Source: Gremmenia infestans (Eukaryota > Ascomycota > Leotiomycetes > Helotiales > Hamatocanthoscyphaceae). Taken from it: DNA of 64,000 nt. Position 1 is the first letter of the stretch, and each line of letters begins with the position of its first letter. The notes under the pieces are model-generated. The model worked only from the letters and a program-made list of their open reading frames with translations. It did not search any database and had not been told where the DNA came from. Both the position numbers and the translations under genes were made by a program. The stretch is taken from NCBI GenBank assembly GCA_032629725.1, contig JAFEVB010000038.1, positions 528,871-592,870 of the forward strand, in the 5' to 3' direction. This document shows positions 42,834-56,190 of the stretch, piece by piece.

Positions 42834-44499
42834 TTTTACTTTTGCGCAAAGCTCTTAATATAGACTAAACCGCCCCGCGTTTCCTTATTAACTTTATATT
42901 ACTTTTTAGCTATAGGTTAGAAAAAGTTTTATATAGCTCTAGCTGCTTGTTCGGAATTAGGGTAATACACTTCTTATTCGCCTTTATATAGTAATAGCAC
43001 TAAACCTTACTCCTTTAAACCTTATAATACTAACCTATAGAGGCTCTAGACAGCAGACTTGCAACGCACCTTTCATAGGGATATAAGCGCAACTTGCTTT
43101 TTAATAGCGGACCTTGCGATTTTAAAGCTATATAGGTAAAAGAGGCTTTAATAGCATTATATAGCAAAGACGCTATTAGGCGAGCAGCAGAGAGTAGGTA
43201 CTTATTAAGGTAGCTATTATTAGTAAACCGTATTATCTTTTAACTCTCTAACTTCTAGTTAGATTAGTTATTAAGTTTATAAATCTTAGATAAGATTAAA
43301 CGCTCTCTAATAAAAAGATAGCGAGAAGTATAAAGGCGTTTGCCTTAAGAGACTTTAGAAAAGGAGGAAGTAGGAGATCGTTCTGGAATCTAGTTATAAT
43401 TAATTAAAGAGGAGCGCTTAGGCTTATTTTAAGAGAGGGCATTTATAGAACTAATATCTCCTTTACCTATATTACTATTATAAGAACTATAATTGCTTTT
43501 AGTATTAGCTTAGATTATTAGCTAATAATAAATAGTAGGAGCGCTTATAAACCTACTAGCAAGGCCGCATCGTACTTATTAGCGAACATCTTATTAAGGA
43601 TTTAAAAAGAGTAGAGATAGTAATATTATAGAGCTTTAAAGAAGAAAATAAAGAATAATTATACCCCGCGGCAGGGTTATAGTAATGCCCCGCCAGCTTA
43701 GGAAAAAGCTTACTAAATCCGCTATTATATATTATAGCGCCCGTTTATTTACTAATAAAGTGAATAATATCTGCTATTAACTATTATAATATAAGCTAGA
43801 TCTAGTATCTAGCTGATACTACTAGACTTAAGGTTAAACTTTTAGGAAATACTAGCTTTTATATTATCTTAGCTATTCTAAATACTAAAAGGAGTTCGAG
43901 CAATTATTATAAGACTACTAGCACTTATAAATTTAGGCAACTTACTTCTATACTATACTAGATTATTTAAGGACATCTTCTTAATATAAGTATATTTATA
44001 AGTCTATATCTAACCTTTAAAATCTCTAGTATAAATTCGAAAACTAGCTCTACTAAATCCTATTCCACTATATAAAAGCCCTTTATAGTTTTAATATATG
44101 AAACCTAAGAGTCCTAACTTTATATTATAATTATAGATATAATAAAAAAGCGTTAATCTATAGTTACCGGTTAGTATTTAAAATTAGAAAAGAATAGAAG
44201 AATATAAATATTATAATATAGTATAAGAGAGGGTTCTTAACTATTACTATTTACTATAATATCTATAAAAGATTAGCTATGGATCTACTATATAAAGCCT
44301 CCCTTTAACACTTTACTCCTTAAACTTGCCTACTTTCTTAACTTGTCTATCCTATTTAATAGATATAGACTATATATTTAACTTTATACTAGAATATATC
44401 TAATCTAATATATAAGATAGAATAGTAGAATCTATTTAGATATAAGCAAAAAGGAGCTCTATATTAGTCTCTCTAAATCTAGATACTTGCTTTCTAATA

Positions 44500-45750
44500 T
44501 TACCGCGCTTAAATCTAGCCTTAGATCTTACCCTTCTACCTACCCCGCCGCTCTATCTTCTAGCTAGTTAAAAACCCCTCTAAGAAACTCCTGCTCTTTC
44601 TTAAGGCTCTAGTACTAGGGAGGCATCTATGCTTAGGCAGACGCCGGTTGCTCCCTTTAGCAGAATAGGGTCTATAGTTAGGCGCTTTCTTAGATCGCTA
44701 CTTAATCTATCCCCTTAATCTAGAAGGGCTTAACCTGCCTAGCTAGCAGCGCGCTCTATATAATAGAAAGTATAATTTAGATCTACTTCTATCTAGCCTA
44801 GATATAGCTAGGGTTCTACTCCTAGATAGCTTCGATTAATAAAGCTATCTAGGCTATAGATCCGCTATTAACTATCTCCGCTTTCTTTATTAGCTAGGTA
44901 GAGAGGAGGCTAAGAAGCCTAGCGCTATACGCGGCGGCGAGCTTAGCCTAGCGGGTTCTATAGAGAAGCTGGTTGCCTAGCTGCTTATACGCTCTCTAGA
45001 ACGCTATGCTAGTGCTAGGGTAGGCCCTCTTAAACTTAGGGTAGACTAGGGCAAACAGGTCCCGCTTAACCTGCGAGGTCTATATTATACTATTTATCTA
45101 AAGCATATTCTACTAATACTCTATAAAGAGCCCTTATAGCTTAACTAAAAGCAACTAGGTCCTAATAGTCTTAAAATAGGCATCTGCCTTAGTTTGCTTA
45201 ATCTCCTAATATATATAATAAAGCACCTAGTTGCGCTCTAATTAGCTCTTAAGGTGCTTTATAATAATAACGTCTCTAACTTCTCCCTCCTAACTTCCTA
45301 GCTGCGAAAGGATACCTACGTTAGATGCCCGCTATCCTTAAAGCATCTCGTGCTACTCTAGAGCTACATCCTAGCTAGCTACGCTTTGCGCTAACTAGTA
45401 GATAGCAGCTTGCTTCTAGATTAAGAGAAGTAGCTCTAGGATCTTTTTCTACTATTAAAGTTTAGCTACCTACGCGTTCTAGCCTGCGGGCAGGGTCCCC
45501 TCCTTCTCTAAGTCGCCTTTTAAGTTGTTTAAGGTCTAGGAGACCTAGCGTTTAGACCGCCTCTAGCGTTGCGCAGCTTTATCTTACTACTTCTTCTATT
45601 GCTTTACTAGTCTCTATCTATTATAATTAGTAACTATATAGACCCGGCTGCCTATCGCGGATGTAAAGGCTGCATACGCCGCTACTTTATCCACCTGCTT
45701 AGGTAGCGGGCTTAATAGAAGTAGTAGCTATAGTTAAGTAATAATTAGCT
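44500..45750 (-). pseudogene. degraded ORF of unknown family
   Basis: The minus strand through stops gives a consistent protein-like text, for example TLNNLKGDLEKEGTLPAG, ILELLLLI and RDVIIIKHLKS, with stops mostly TAG at likely Trp or Gln sites. Local GC is higher than around it. No family recognised; probably part of another transposon. Confidence 0.3.
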
Positions 45751-46223
45751 CCAAGTCCGCTAATATAGATAGGATCTATGCACTTAGTAGGGGTTCTTAG
45801 GATAGAGATTAGAAAATAGTATTAAGTTATTATTAGATAGCGGAGGTTAGATTAAAGACTCTAATCTGCAAATCGCTTACTTTATAATAGAATACTAGGT
45901 AGGGTTTTATTAAGCTTGCAAGCTTCTTATAGAAGCAGGTAATTATATAATAGTTAGAGGTAATAGTAATCGCACTTATTATAGTAGCTTCTTAATTCTC
46001 CTCTTTTAGTTCTTTTTCTTAAGAGAGTTCTATCTCTTTTTTATACTTTTCCTATTTTCTTCTATTAGTAAAGTAAGTTTAGACTAGTTCCATTTTTTAT
46101 ATAAATATAATATTTCTATAACTATAAAGAATAATTAGACTAGTCTATTTCTACTAGTATATATAAAGAGAAGTTTAATAAGTGGATCGGTCTATTTCTT
46201 TAAGTATAAATAAAAAGAAGTTT

Positions 46224-46262
46224 AAAGTGGGACCGGTCTAAAATTTAGACTAGTCCCACTTA
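46224..46262. repeat. family-P palindrome
   Basis: AAAGTGGGACCGGTCTAAAA and TTTAGACTAGTCCCACTTA form a near-perfect palindrome. It is the GC-richest, least changed member of the family. Two partial relatives stand at 46080-46190. Confidence 0.75.
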
Positions 46263-46481
46263 TTTTATTAGTATTATGTTTCTATAACTATTAAAATTTA
46301 GAAGAGCTTTATAAGTATTTCTATATAATACGTAGTAATATATAATTAAAACTCTAAACTTATATAAGTTTAATTTGTAAAACAACTTATATAATCTATA
46401 ATAATATAGCATCTTAGTAGAACTTATTATATAAAAGACTACTTTGTTATTATATATATATAAATTGATATTAGTATTATA

Positions 46482-46712
46482 TAGGTAAGGTTAGGAATCT
46501 AGAAAGGTTGATTGGGCAAGGTTGGGAATCTAGAAAGGTTAGTTAAGTAAAGTTATATAGGTAAGGTTAGTTAGGTAAAGTTGTATAAGCAAGGTTATAT
46601 AAGCAAAGTTGGTTAAGCAAGGTTATATAGGCAAGGTTATATAAGTAAGGTTATATAGGCAAGGTTGTATAGGCAAGGTTAGTTGGGCAAAGTTATAGGC
46701 AAAGTTAATCTA
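46482..46712. repeat. minisatellite, units of 15-20 bp
   Basis: Repeats of GGTTATATAGGCAAGGTT, AGTTGGTTAAGCAAGG and related units, about 14 in all. Confidence 0.8.
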
Positions 46713-47039
46713 ATCCTTTTTATTAGTAAATTTAATCTTAATAGCTATTTAATAGCTTGGAATTTAACTTTCCTTAGCTGCTTATTTTCCTAGTTATATT
46801 AAGATGCTTATATGCTATTAGTATATCTCTTATATAGTAATTCTATATATCTTTTATCTATCTTATATAGGATTATGCTGCTGCATTTACCTCTATCTAT
46901 CACCTATAGCTAATTAGTATAATTTATGCATCTTATCTTCTTTTCTTTTCTTTCCGTCTTTACTTAACCCCCTCCTTTCTCTTCTTTTCTCTCTACCTCT
47001 TTTATCTTTCTATAGTTCCTTCTATAATATTACCTAGCT

Positions 47040-47900
47040 ATCTCTACTTTCTCTATAAAGAGGCTAACGGCTTACGCTTCTATTAGCTATATATTAGCAC
47101 GTTTCTCTATTACTTCTACCGCTATAATCTGCGTGCGCCAAACTAGCAAAGATGCTTTTACTATTAGAGAGAAATTAATAATTTCCTGCTAGTAGTAGCT
47201 AAGATTAACCTTACCTCTACTGCCTTTTCTACTAGGCATCCCTAGCTATAAGATCGTGCCTCCTCTACAGCTAGCTATGCTACTGCTCTCTACCTTCTTA
47301 ACTTTACTAGAGGCAAATATCCCGCGGTCTAGGTAGGCCACAGCGATCCCCGCACCAAGTTTACTAGCTATAATACCTATTATATAGTAGTAGATAATTA
47401 CAACCCGCTCTATATCTATATCTAATTCCTTTAAGAGAATAACCTCTTAAAGTAATAATCCTTTCTTAGCATAGAAAATAGCACTAGTAATACCTAGACT
47501 AGGAGCATTATTTTCAACCCGCCTTTTTAAGATCTTTCTTCTGCTGCTCGCTAAGCGCTTACTGCCTAGCAGATCCGTTATACTAATCGCGGTTTCTAAA
47601 GAGGGAAAGATATTAATATAAAAAAGCGGAAAGAGTTTTTTAAGGCATTTCTATACTATTTTTTAATATATAATACAGATAGGAATTTTATATTAGTTTA
47701 GTAACCTATATTCTCTAAATAGCTCTATAAGGTTATACGAATCGCTAATAGCATTTATAAGAGGGTTTAGTATCTTAGGCGTCGCTAGTAGAGTTATTAA
47801 GATATATCTAAACTAGAGAAAAATAAGTAGTAAAGAACTACGCAAAGAAAAGCCTTATAACTTAGTATAGATTAGCTAAGTAAAGGAGATATTAACTAAT
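47040..47900 (+). pseudogene. degraded ORF of unknown family, plus strand
   Basis: Reading through stops gives GHSDPRTKFTSYNTYYIVVD, NYNPLYIYI and later ARQALTA, with stops at likely Gln sites. It is an unrecognised transposon-like protein. Confidence 0.27.
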
Positions 47901-48091
47901 TCTTAAGCAGAATCACTTGAAGTATTTTCTAGTTTCTAATAGAGACTGATTATATATTAATATAAATAGTTTAGGGGTTTATATTAGTTCCTAAACGCTA
48001 ATTATTATTTTAGTCGAAATATATAAAAATAAGTATTATAATAGTACTAAGCATTCTATAGATTACTTTTATATATAGTTCTATCTTACTA

Positions 48092-48262
48092 CTAAATATA
48101 AGAGGCGAGCCCTAAAGGTAAAGCACTAGCTATACCTATGCTTACTAAGCCTTAATAGGGGAGCGCTTACTTTTCTTCGGATTCAGACGAAGATTCTCCT
48201 TTTTTCTTTATTAAACTTATTAAATATATTAAGCCTCTATATATATATAACTTACTTATAAT
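48092..48262. repeat. LTR-like repeat, copy 2
   Basis: Direct repeat of 36155-36320 (GGCGAGCCCTAAAGGTAAAG ... CTTCGGATTCAGACGAAG ... GCCTCTATATATATATAAC). The two are 12 kb apart in the same orientation. Confidence 0.55.
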
Positions 48263-48297
48263 ACTAAAATATAGAGAAAATTAAAGTAGATAGTATA

Positions 48298-48500
48298 GTA
48301 TAATTTAAGTTGCAATTTAAGTATTATAATTTAAGTACTAGAATTTGAATTGCAATTTAAGTACTATAATTTAAGTTGCAATTTAAGTACTATAATTTAA
48401 ATATTATAATTTAAGTTGCAATTTAAGTATTATAATTTAAGTATTCTAATTTAAGTATTATAATTTAAGTATTGCAATTTAAGTATTATAATTTAAGTAT
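48298..48500. repeat. minisatellite, ATTTAAGTATTATA units
   Basis: About 16 short units of the forms AATTTAAGTACTAT and AATTTAAGTTGC repeat without interruption. Confidence 0.85.
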
Positions 48501-49264
48501 CTACTAGATATAGTATAATGCAACTTCTAAGAGTTTAGAAGCAGGTATAACTTTATAATAAGCAAAAAGTAGAGGTAATCCTATATAAGTATAATATTAT
48601 GTCTTTACCTCTAAATTATATCTTTAAGTAGTATATTTAGTAAAAACATATCTAGGTATCCACTCTCTGCTTAAATCCATTTTTCCACCCTATGCTACCT
48701 AGGAGAACCTAATAAAAACTATGTAAAATTATTATAAAAATATACTAAGAACTATATATAACCCCTAATCCTCTCCCTCTCCCTTATCCTATATATATTA
48801 CCTAATAGACACTCCCTACCTTTACTAGGTTATTATTAAGGAATTCTATAAAGTCGTAGATGTTCTTATTACTAAAAGTATAGCTTTAAATCTTTTCTAA
48901 GAGAAGCTATAGAAAGAGCTCTACTATAGTCCGCTTTATCTAACTAAAGTTTAGATTAATCTCTATCTTCTAGACCTAAGAGTTATCTGCTAAGAACTAG
49001 TAACTATACAGCTTTGCTAGCTCTATTTAGATATATAGTCGATTATTAAGGTAGTTTACCCTAAGAACTAACTAAACTGCAGCATCTAGGTAGTTCTACA
49101 TATATTAATTAATATTTATATAGAGCTAATACTTTAGTATCTGCCTTTAGTAATCGATAATATAAAGGGGGGCTGCAGCGGCCATTTTGGAGGAATTCGC
49201 TCTATTATACGCGTTAGTTTCTGCTATTTACGCCTGCCGCTAAAAGATAGGAGAGAGAAAGCTT

Positions 49265-49445
49265 TATAAAAGTAGTCTAAAAGAGGTTAAAGTCTAAAAA
49301 AGGTTAAAGTCTAAGAGAGGTTAAAGTTGGAGAAAAGTTAAAGTCTAAGAGAGGTTAAAGTTGAAGAGAGTATATTAAAGTCGGAGAAAGTCTAAGAGAG
49401 GATATTAAAGTTTAAGAGATATTAAAGTTAGAGAGAGATAATATC
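49265..49445. repeat. minisatellite, AAAGTCTAAGAGAGGTT units
   Basis: About ten purine-rich units of 16-20 bp (TTAAAGTCTAAGAGAGG, TTAAAGTTGGAGAAAAG) are present. Confidence 0.8.
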
Positions 49446-49559
49446 AAGAATATCTTATAGTATAAGAGAGGCGTGGTTTATTCTCTTCTTCCTTTTATAG
49501 AATTTACTATCTTTTTTCTTCTTTTTTCTATTTATCTTTAACTCTTCTATACTACTACC

Positions 49560-50560
49560 AATTTACTAGCTGCTTTATTACGCCTTTACCTCGCAGATCT
49601 CGACTTTATAAAAGTATTAGATTAACTAGCATATAATTAATATCAGATCCGCAAAAAGTGCAGAAAGTAGAGAAAGACTAAAAACAAGCATTTTCCCCTT
49701 TTTTCTATTATCTTTCTGATTTATATTTACCTTTCTCTATTATTAAGTATTAAAGCTACTAGGTTTCTCTTTCTTATACTAACCTACTATTATATCGCTC
49801 TTACCTACCTCTCCTCTTAAGCTTCTTAATTAAGTCAACTATACCTTTATTTATAACGATCTAATATAGGATATAAATGCAGCTCTCTAAGCATTTCAGC
49901 AAGCTTTTAGCTACTAGTAGTAAGGCCTCTCTAGCACCTTCTCGCCGATAGCCATCTATCTCTCTCCTCTAGCGTACTACTTAGTAGCCTAGAGGGACTA
50001 GAAGTTTGCCCTCTACTTTATAAAGAATCCCGCGGTGCAGAGCGCCTTTACTAAAGCGGAGTAGGCTAAAGAGAAAGCCGCTTATAGCATTAGCACTACC
50101 TAGACTAAGCAGGCGATCTAGCGCAAGTTAGTCTTCTTTATCCTTAGTATATAGAACCTAGTCTTCTCTTATAGTTAGCATATGCAGCATTATAGCGGGG
50201 GGGATACTACTACTAATTAGGCCAAGTTCTATTCGGGGGATACTATATAGTATAAGTTTATCCTAGTTCTTAATTAATATAAAGTAAGAACTTAAACCGC
50301 TAATATAGCCTTATCTCCCTATAATTAATTAACTAGCAAGCTAGGTCTTTATCTACGACCTATTATATACGCCTAATACTATCGCTTAATAACTAAACGG
50401 CCGCCGCAACCTAAAAGATTTCCCCTTAATAAGTCCCTAAGCTTTAAAGATCTACCGCAAGCTAATAGATATAACTAGGCGCAATTTGCAGGTAGATAAG
50501 GTTTAGATTAGTAGGGGGGGCAATATTAATAGTCGCTGCTAGGAGATATCTCTATATTAG
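49560..50560 (+). pseudogene. degraded ORF of unknown family, plus strand
   Basis: Through stops the plus strand reads INAALQAFQQAFSY, STFSPIAIYLSPLAYYLVA, FALYFIKNPAVQSAFTKAE and PLNKSLSFKDLPQANRYN. Gln-rich, with TAG at probable Gln codons. It could be a Gag-like or accessory transposon protein; unassigned. Confidence 0.33.
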
Positions 50561-50606
50561 ATTTAAAAAAGTGTAAAAGCAATAATTCTTACTAGGTAAT
50601 AGGTTC

Positions 50607-50690
50607 TAGGTAGTTCTAAGTAGAAGCAAGTTAATAAAGTATAAGTTTTAGGTAGTTCTAAGTAGAAGCAAGTTAATAAAGCGTAAGTTT
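50607..50690. repeat. 42-bp perfect-length tandem duplication
   Basis: The two units 50607-50648 and 50649-50690 differ at only one base (TAAAGTATAAG against TAAAGCGTAAG: C/T and A/G neighbours), so the duplication is younger than the bulk of RIP. Confidence 0.85.
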
Positions 50691-53329
50691 GCTATTTATG
50701 CATTTCTATTTTCAAGCCTTTTTATAAGTAAAATCGAAAGATAGATCGAGTTATACGCGGCCTATATAATACGTTCTATTATATAATTAGAGCTAAATAG
50801 GATCTTCTTGCTCCTAGCGCTTAATAGAGGAGGGGAGGCGAAGCTTTTTTACTACTAGCGTTATATATATAATAGAAGTTCTATCCGGAAGCTACTACCC
50901 CCCTTTTTCTCTCGCTTATTCGCAGAACGCTAACCTTTACCGCTGTAATATAATATAATTAACCCTAAAATGGGATTATGCTAGCAAAAGATATACTAGT
51001 AGAAGGATAAGACTAGGTCCAGTCTAATATACTAAAAGTATATAAGTAAATCTTAGATATAATTTAGTATAAGAATATTTCTAATTGTAACTATAACTAA
51101 GCGGCTCTACTAGATGCGTTTTTTGCATATTACTAAGACAACCTCGGGCCTAAGAAAACAAAGCTTAATTATACTAGAAGTTGCCTTACTTATTAACCTC
51201 TAGCTAGTATTAATTATAAATGCTTGCTTTCTAGGACTTAGTAAGATATTATTATACTCTACTTTACTATAATAATAACTTTTACTAATTCTTAACTATA
51301 CTTAATAACTTTTAAGATCTATTACTTATGGTAGGAATCTTAATTACTAGCTACTTTATATAGTAGTTATATAAAATGTTCAATCAAGATTTAAGTAGCG
51401 TTAGGGCTTTTAAAATATAAATACCAAATATTATTATTACTAGTAGTACTAGGATATTTATACTTAATATTACTAGAATATTGGTATATATAGTATTTAA
51501 GTATAAGTAGGAGTTAGATCATTCTTAGATTAAGAGAGGTATAGTATATAAGTGCAGAGAAATTTTCTTATTTAAAATCTTTAAAATCCTAGGACTTTTA
51601 TACTTAAAATAGAAGCTTAAAGCAGTTATCTTATTATTAGATTATAATATTAAAAGAAAAAAAAGCTAGACTTACTTCTCTTAATTTCCTATCTTAAACC
51701 TTTCTTAATCTATATAAACTACTAAGCTAAAAGCCTTCGTGTTTTCTATCTGCCTCTTTACTTTACTTTATTTCTTCTCTAAGCCCTTAACCCTACCTTT
51801 AACTATAAGATGCTAGTACTATTTTAAGTTAGTTTACTATACTAAGGTTCTATTCTATATAACTTATATTATAATTATCTACGATCTTCTTTCCTAGCTT
51901 ATATTACGCTTAAACTTTTCGATACTCCTATTTCTAAGAAGAAGGATTAGAAATACTAACTTAGGCGATTAGCTATGGCATTACTATTATATTAATTAGC
52001 AAATGCTTAAAGATCTCGAAACTTTACTACGAGGCCTTTTTAACCACTTAGCCACTTAACTACTAGATTAAGTTGAATATCTAATTGCATATTTAAATAT
52101 ATATAAGCTCTACGATCTTAAGATATATATATATGGTAGCTTATAAAAGAGAGGATATATATAAATAGAAGAAAGGATATACTACTTAGTTAGCAGCTTC
52201 TCTTAGTTATTCTTTAAAAGTTAGGTATTAATAAGATTAAAATAACCTTTTAAGATAATATTTAATAATATAGGATTAGAAGGTTTATATTTATTACTTA
52301 TATAAGATCTATATCTAGCTTTCTACTACTATATATTTCTTTATTAATTGTATAAATAAGATTTATTATTATAATAAAATAAAACTCTAGCTAAAATCAG
52401 CTAGGCTAGTCTTAAAAATAAAAATAAAAACTAAGAACGTGATATATAATATATGCGTATCGAACCTCACTTTATAAATAGCAAAAAGGTTCATACTATA
52501 CAGCTTCGTATTACTTATATTAAATAATTCAGAACTATATAGTATAGTTATTTCTGCTTATTTTAAACTATATCTTTTAACCTTTAATAATACAAGTTGG
52601 CACCTCTCTTTTAGGCCACCTTGCTTCGCTTACTACTACTTAGAAGCCTCTCTTTTTATAATATAATAATTTAATACCTCTTTAATAAAAGATCTTCTAA
52701 TTCTAAATCCAACTTATCTTTACTATAAAGGGTACTAAAAGTACCCAAAGAACGTAATAGATAATATATATATATTAAACCCCTCTTTATAAATAGCAAA
52801 AAGGTTCATCCTATATAATTTAGTATACTATAATAATACCTAAATCTCTTAACTTAGAATATATACTAATTACCTCTATAGTATAAGTATAAGCTAGACT
52901 ATACTTTTTAGAGATAAAGATAAACGATTTAATAAATACTTTTCTTTAATAAATAAATCTTATTATATAAACTCTTCCTTTTATTCGAATTAAATGCACT
53001 TCCTAGAAGTATTAATATATATTCTCTTTACTGTTTTATCTTTACTATTCTAGTAGTAATCCGATATCTTATATTCTTTTACAAGCTTGCTTTATCTTTT
53101 AAAACCGCATATTTAGATGTTTTTAGATTTATCTATTTAATAGGGTTATAAGATAACCTATTAGCTAATATCTAGCGGAGCTTCTTAAAGGCTTTATAGA
53201 CCCCTTAATACTCTTTTTATAGCAGGCCAGGTTTGGATACAGGTTTATTAGAGCAGGTTTATAGCAGGTGTATAAAGACAGGTATAGAAGCAGGTTTTAT
53301 ATACTAGGTTTAGGCATAAGCTATATTTA
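50691..53329. other. AT-rich DNA, no family recognised
   Basis: No readable protein family. The interval includes TA-only stretches near 51400-51660 and the repeated hairpin segment at 52437-52815. Confidence 0.35.
52437..52815. repeat. pair of direct repeats of about 66 bp, 315 bp apart
   Basis: GAACGTGATATATAATATAT ... ATAAATAGCAAAAAGGTTCA at 52437-52502 is repeated at 52751-52815. Inside copy 1, GAACCT and AGGTTC bracket a short loop, giving a hairpin. They could be ends of a small element. Confidence 0.5.
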
Positions 53330-55943
53330 TTTTCACTTATTAATCTACCTATAAAGGGAGGTTATTTGTTATCTAGAGCATTATCCTTCTCTCTCTCTAC
53401 TTTCCCCTTTTCCTTTAGATCCTTTAATACCTGCATCCGCTTAGCTTTATTAAGTTTGCTTGTTTCGCCTGCATTGCTAATAGCTTTCTAGAACCTATTA
53501 ATTTCTAAGATTCGGTCTTCTACTGCGCTATCCTTTACGTGTAATAGAACCGACCACACTTTTAGGTTCTTATTCCCTTATCTATAGTAGCGTATAAATG
53601 CTTGCACTATTATACTAGGTCGGAAGTCGGGTTCTAGCAGTATTACCTATAAAGCCTCGTTTAAGGTTAAGCCGATTAAAAAGGCTAATATAGCCCTTAT
53701 AAAATATCTCGCCTTTTTCTTTACCTTATTACTATCTAGATCGCCTTAGAACTTCTTAAGCTAAGCAGCTTTCGCGGAGTCCGTCTGCATTTCATAGATC
53801 TACATAATATTATAGTCTAGAATACGTAGGTAGTATTTCAGGTACTAATCCCAAGTTAGTTATTTGCTTAAGTAGCTATGTAAAGTAGGTAAAACGTATA
53901 AGATATATCACGTATGCACCTATAAAGAACCAAGAACCTAAGATCTAGCGGTAAAGCTCGCCTGTTATATTAAGCGTTTTCTAATATTACTTAATATATA
54001 TACTAATAAACTAAAGTTTAGCGGATAACTTAACTATCTTATCTAGATATATATAGTATAAGTTAGTTAATATTTCTTGCGTCTACTTTTCCTCCGCGGG
54101 GCAATGCTCTAATATCTAATATTTCTATTTATCTGCTATTAGCAATAGCGATTTATTAAGATTCGCGCCTTTACGTAGCTCTATTAGGTATAGAAATAAA
54201 GAGTAAAGACGCTTCTAGTAGTATAACCTTATATTATCCCTCGCTAACTTAGTCTAATTGTTTAAGTGGTTATATCTCGCCTTATACTAGCGCTTAGACT
54301 CCTCGCGCCTCTAATTAAATTCAGTATCTTTCTTTTAGCAAATCTGCGCTAGTCTATCTTTCCAGTCTTAGTTATTATTAACTTAGCACTCTCTATAGTT
54401 ATACTTAGGGACGCTAACTAACTTTTTGCTAAGAAAGTTGCTTTTTATTATAAATTAGATTATAATACTTACTAGAAAAGGTATAAATTCTTAGATAATC
54501 TCCGCTATCTTATTCCTTTTCGCCTCTACGCTTAACTTTTTATTAAGAATCATAGCATTCTATTATTCTGCCAACTATTAACACTTGCCTATTATCTAGT
54601 ATTAAAGAACCCTATATTCTATCCACGTTTTATAGCTTATTAGCTAAACGATCTTGCTGATATCCCTAGGCCTAGTAGAGATAAAGGTACTACTTAACCA
54701 GCCTAAGTAGACCTCTATATAGTCTTAATCTTAGCTATTATTAAACAAGTCTATAATATACTAGTATATTATAATAGTTAGGAATAATAGGCCTTACTTA
54801 AGATAGTATTCATCGCGGAAAAATATAGAGATTAGTATTATTAGAAACTCTCTTTTATACTTAGAGACCCGCTAAGGTTTAGGGTTAGGGTTTCTCTTTA
54901 TTACTATGCCCGCTTGCTTAATAGTATAGGTGTTTATAGTTAGGAAATGCTTAGTAAAATATAGGCGGAGGGATTACAAGATAGTAAGAATAAATACTAT
55001 ACTATTCTCTATACGGCCTTTATAGCAGTTAGGATCCCTTTTAGCGAATTCGTCTTCTCCTAGCTCCTCCCCCTTCTACTCTATCTTATCTCTAATCAAG
55101 TCTGCAATTTTATCTAAAAATCGTTTTACTTCTCCCTTAGTATTACTATAGGCAAGCTAGACCCTTACGGGTGGATTATTATTAGGGGGCCAGCATGTGT
55201 AGGCTTCCTTTACCTAGACGTAAAGCAACCCTACCGGAGCTACTATAATAGTCGCTTTTATCTTCTACTTAATAAAATATATTAGTAAAGCCTAAACGTA
55301 TAGATAGTTAAAGAAGTACTTTATTTGCATCTTAGTATTATTTAGATATACCGTTTTCCTATTATCTTTTTAGGGATAAATATAATCTCTAGGGGTTAAC
55401 TTAATCTTATACTATATCTAGTTAATAATATATTATATATAGTAGATAGCTAAAACAAGTATTATCTTTCCGATTCCTATAATATAACTAATAATTGCTG
55501 CCCTAAGGCCGCTATAGAACTGTTGCAAGCACTACTAAAGAAAGAAGGCCTATACTAGCAGGAGTTTATATATAAATCCCCCCGGGATATTAATATAGTA
55601 CTCTGGTTTATAATCTTCCTAATTATAATAAAGCATTTAATAAGTCTTCTTTTAGTTTTTTAAGGTAAGATGCATATATAATAAGCTATCTAGGATCGCT
55701 TGCGTTCTAGATTGGCTAGGTTAGTTATCTCTCCTTTCTCTACTTTTAGTTACTAATTTATCTAACTTACTTTAGATAGGCAATATCCTCTATTATTTGC
55801 TCCTACTCCGCTATTCTCCTTATCTAATCCTTAGAGGACTTATCAGGTTCCTATTCTAGCCTCTCTAGTGCTAGTAGTACTAGGTATAAAGTTATTTTAT
55901 TATCTAGTTCACTCTACCCCGCCTCTAGGGCTAAACTTAGTGC

Positions 55944-56190
55944 AGAGATATTATTCTTAACTAGGGAATCTAAGACGATTAGTAGAGCAGACTATCCACC
56001 GTCTCTTAAAGGATTATCTAGTAGAGTTGCCTTCATAGACTATTTACTATCCTTAACTAGGGAATCTAATATAATTACTAGTATAGACTATCTTTTGTTT
56101 TCTAAAGGACTATCTAGCAAAGGCGCCTCCGCAGACTATTTACTATGCTTAACTAGGGAATCTAAATTAATAACTAGCATAGACTATCTA
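55944..56190. repeat. three-unit tandem repeat of about 100 bp
   Basis: Units begin CTTAACTAGGGAATCTAA and contain AGACTATC and AAAGGACTATCTAGCAAAGG. On the minus strand the array stays in the reading direction of element X. Confidence 0.7.

Larger units (their letters stand above)
42321..46200. other. AT-rich DNA with unreadable relics
   Basis: No recognised family between element X copy A and the palindrome at 46224, apart from the duplication at 42714 and the degraded minus-strand frame at 44500-45750. A gagenriched composition is not evident, and the whole block is heavily mutated. Confidence 0.3.

Noticed and set aside
46482..49445. CRISPR-like arrays
   Set aside because: Units are adjacent tandem repeats without unique spacers, in a eukaryotic genome.
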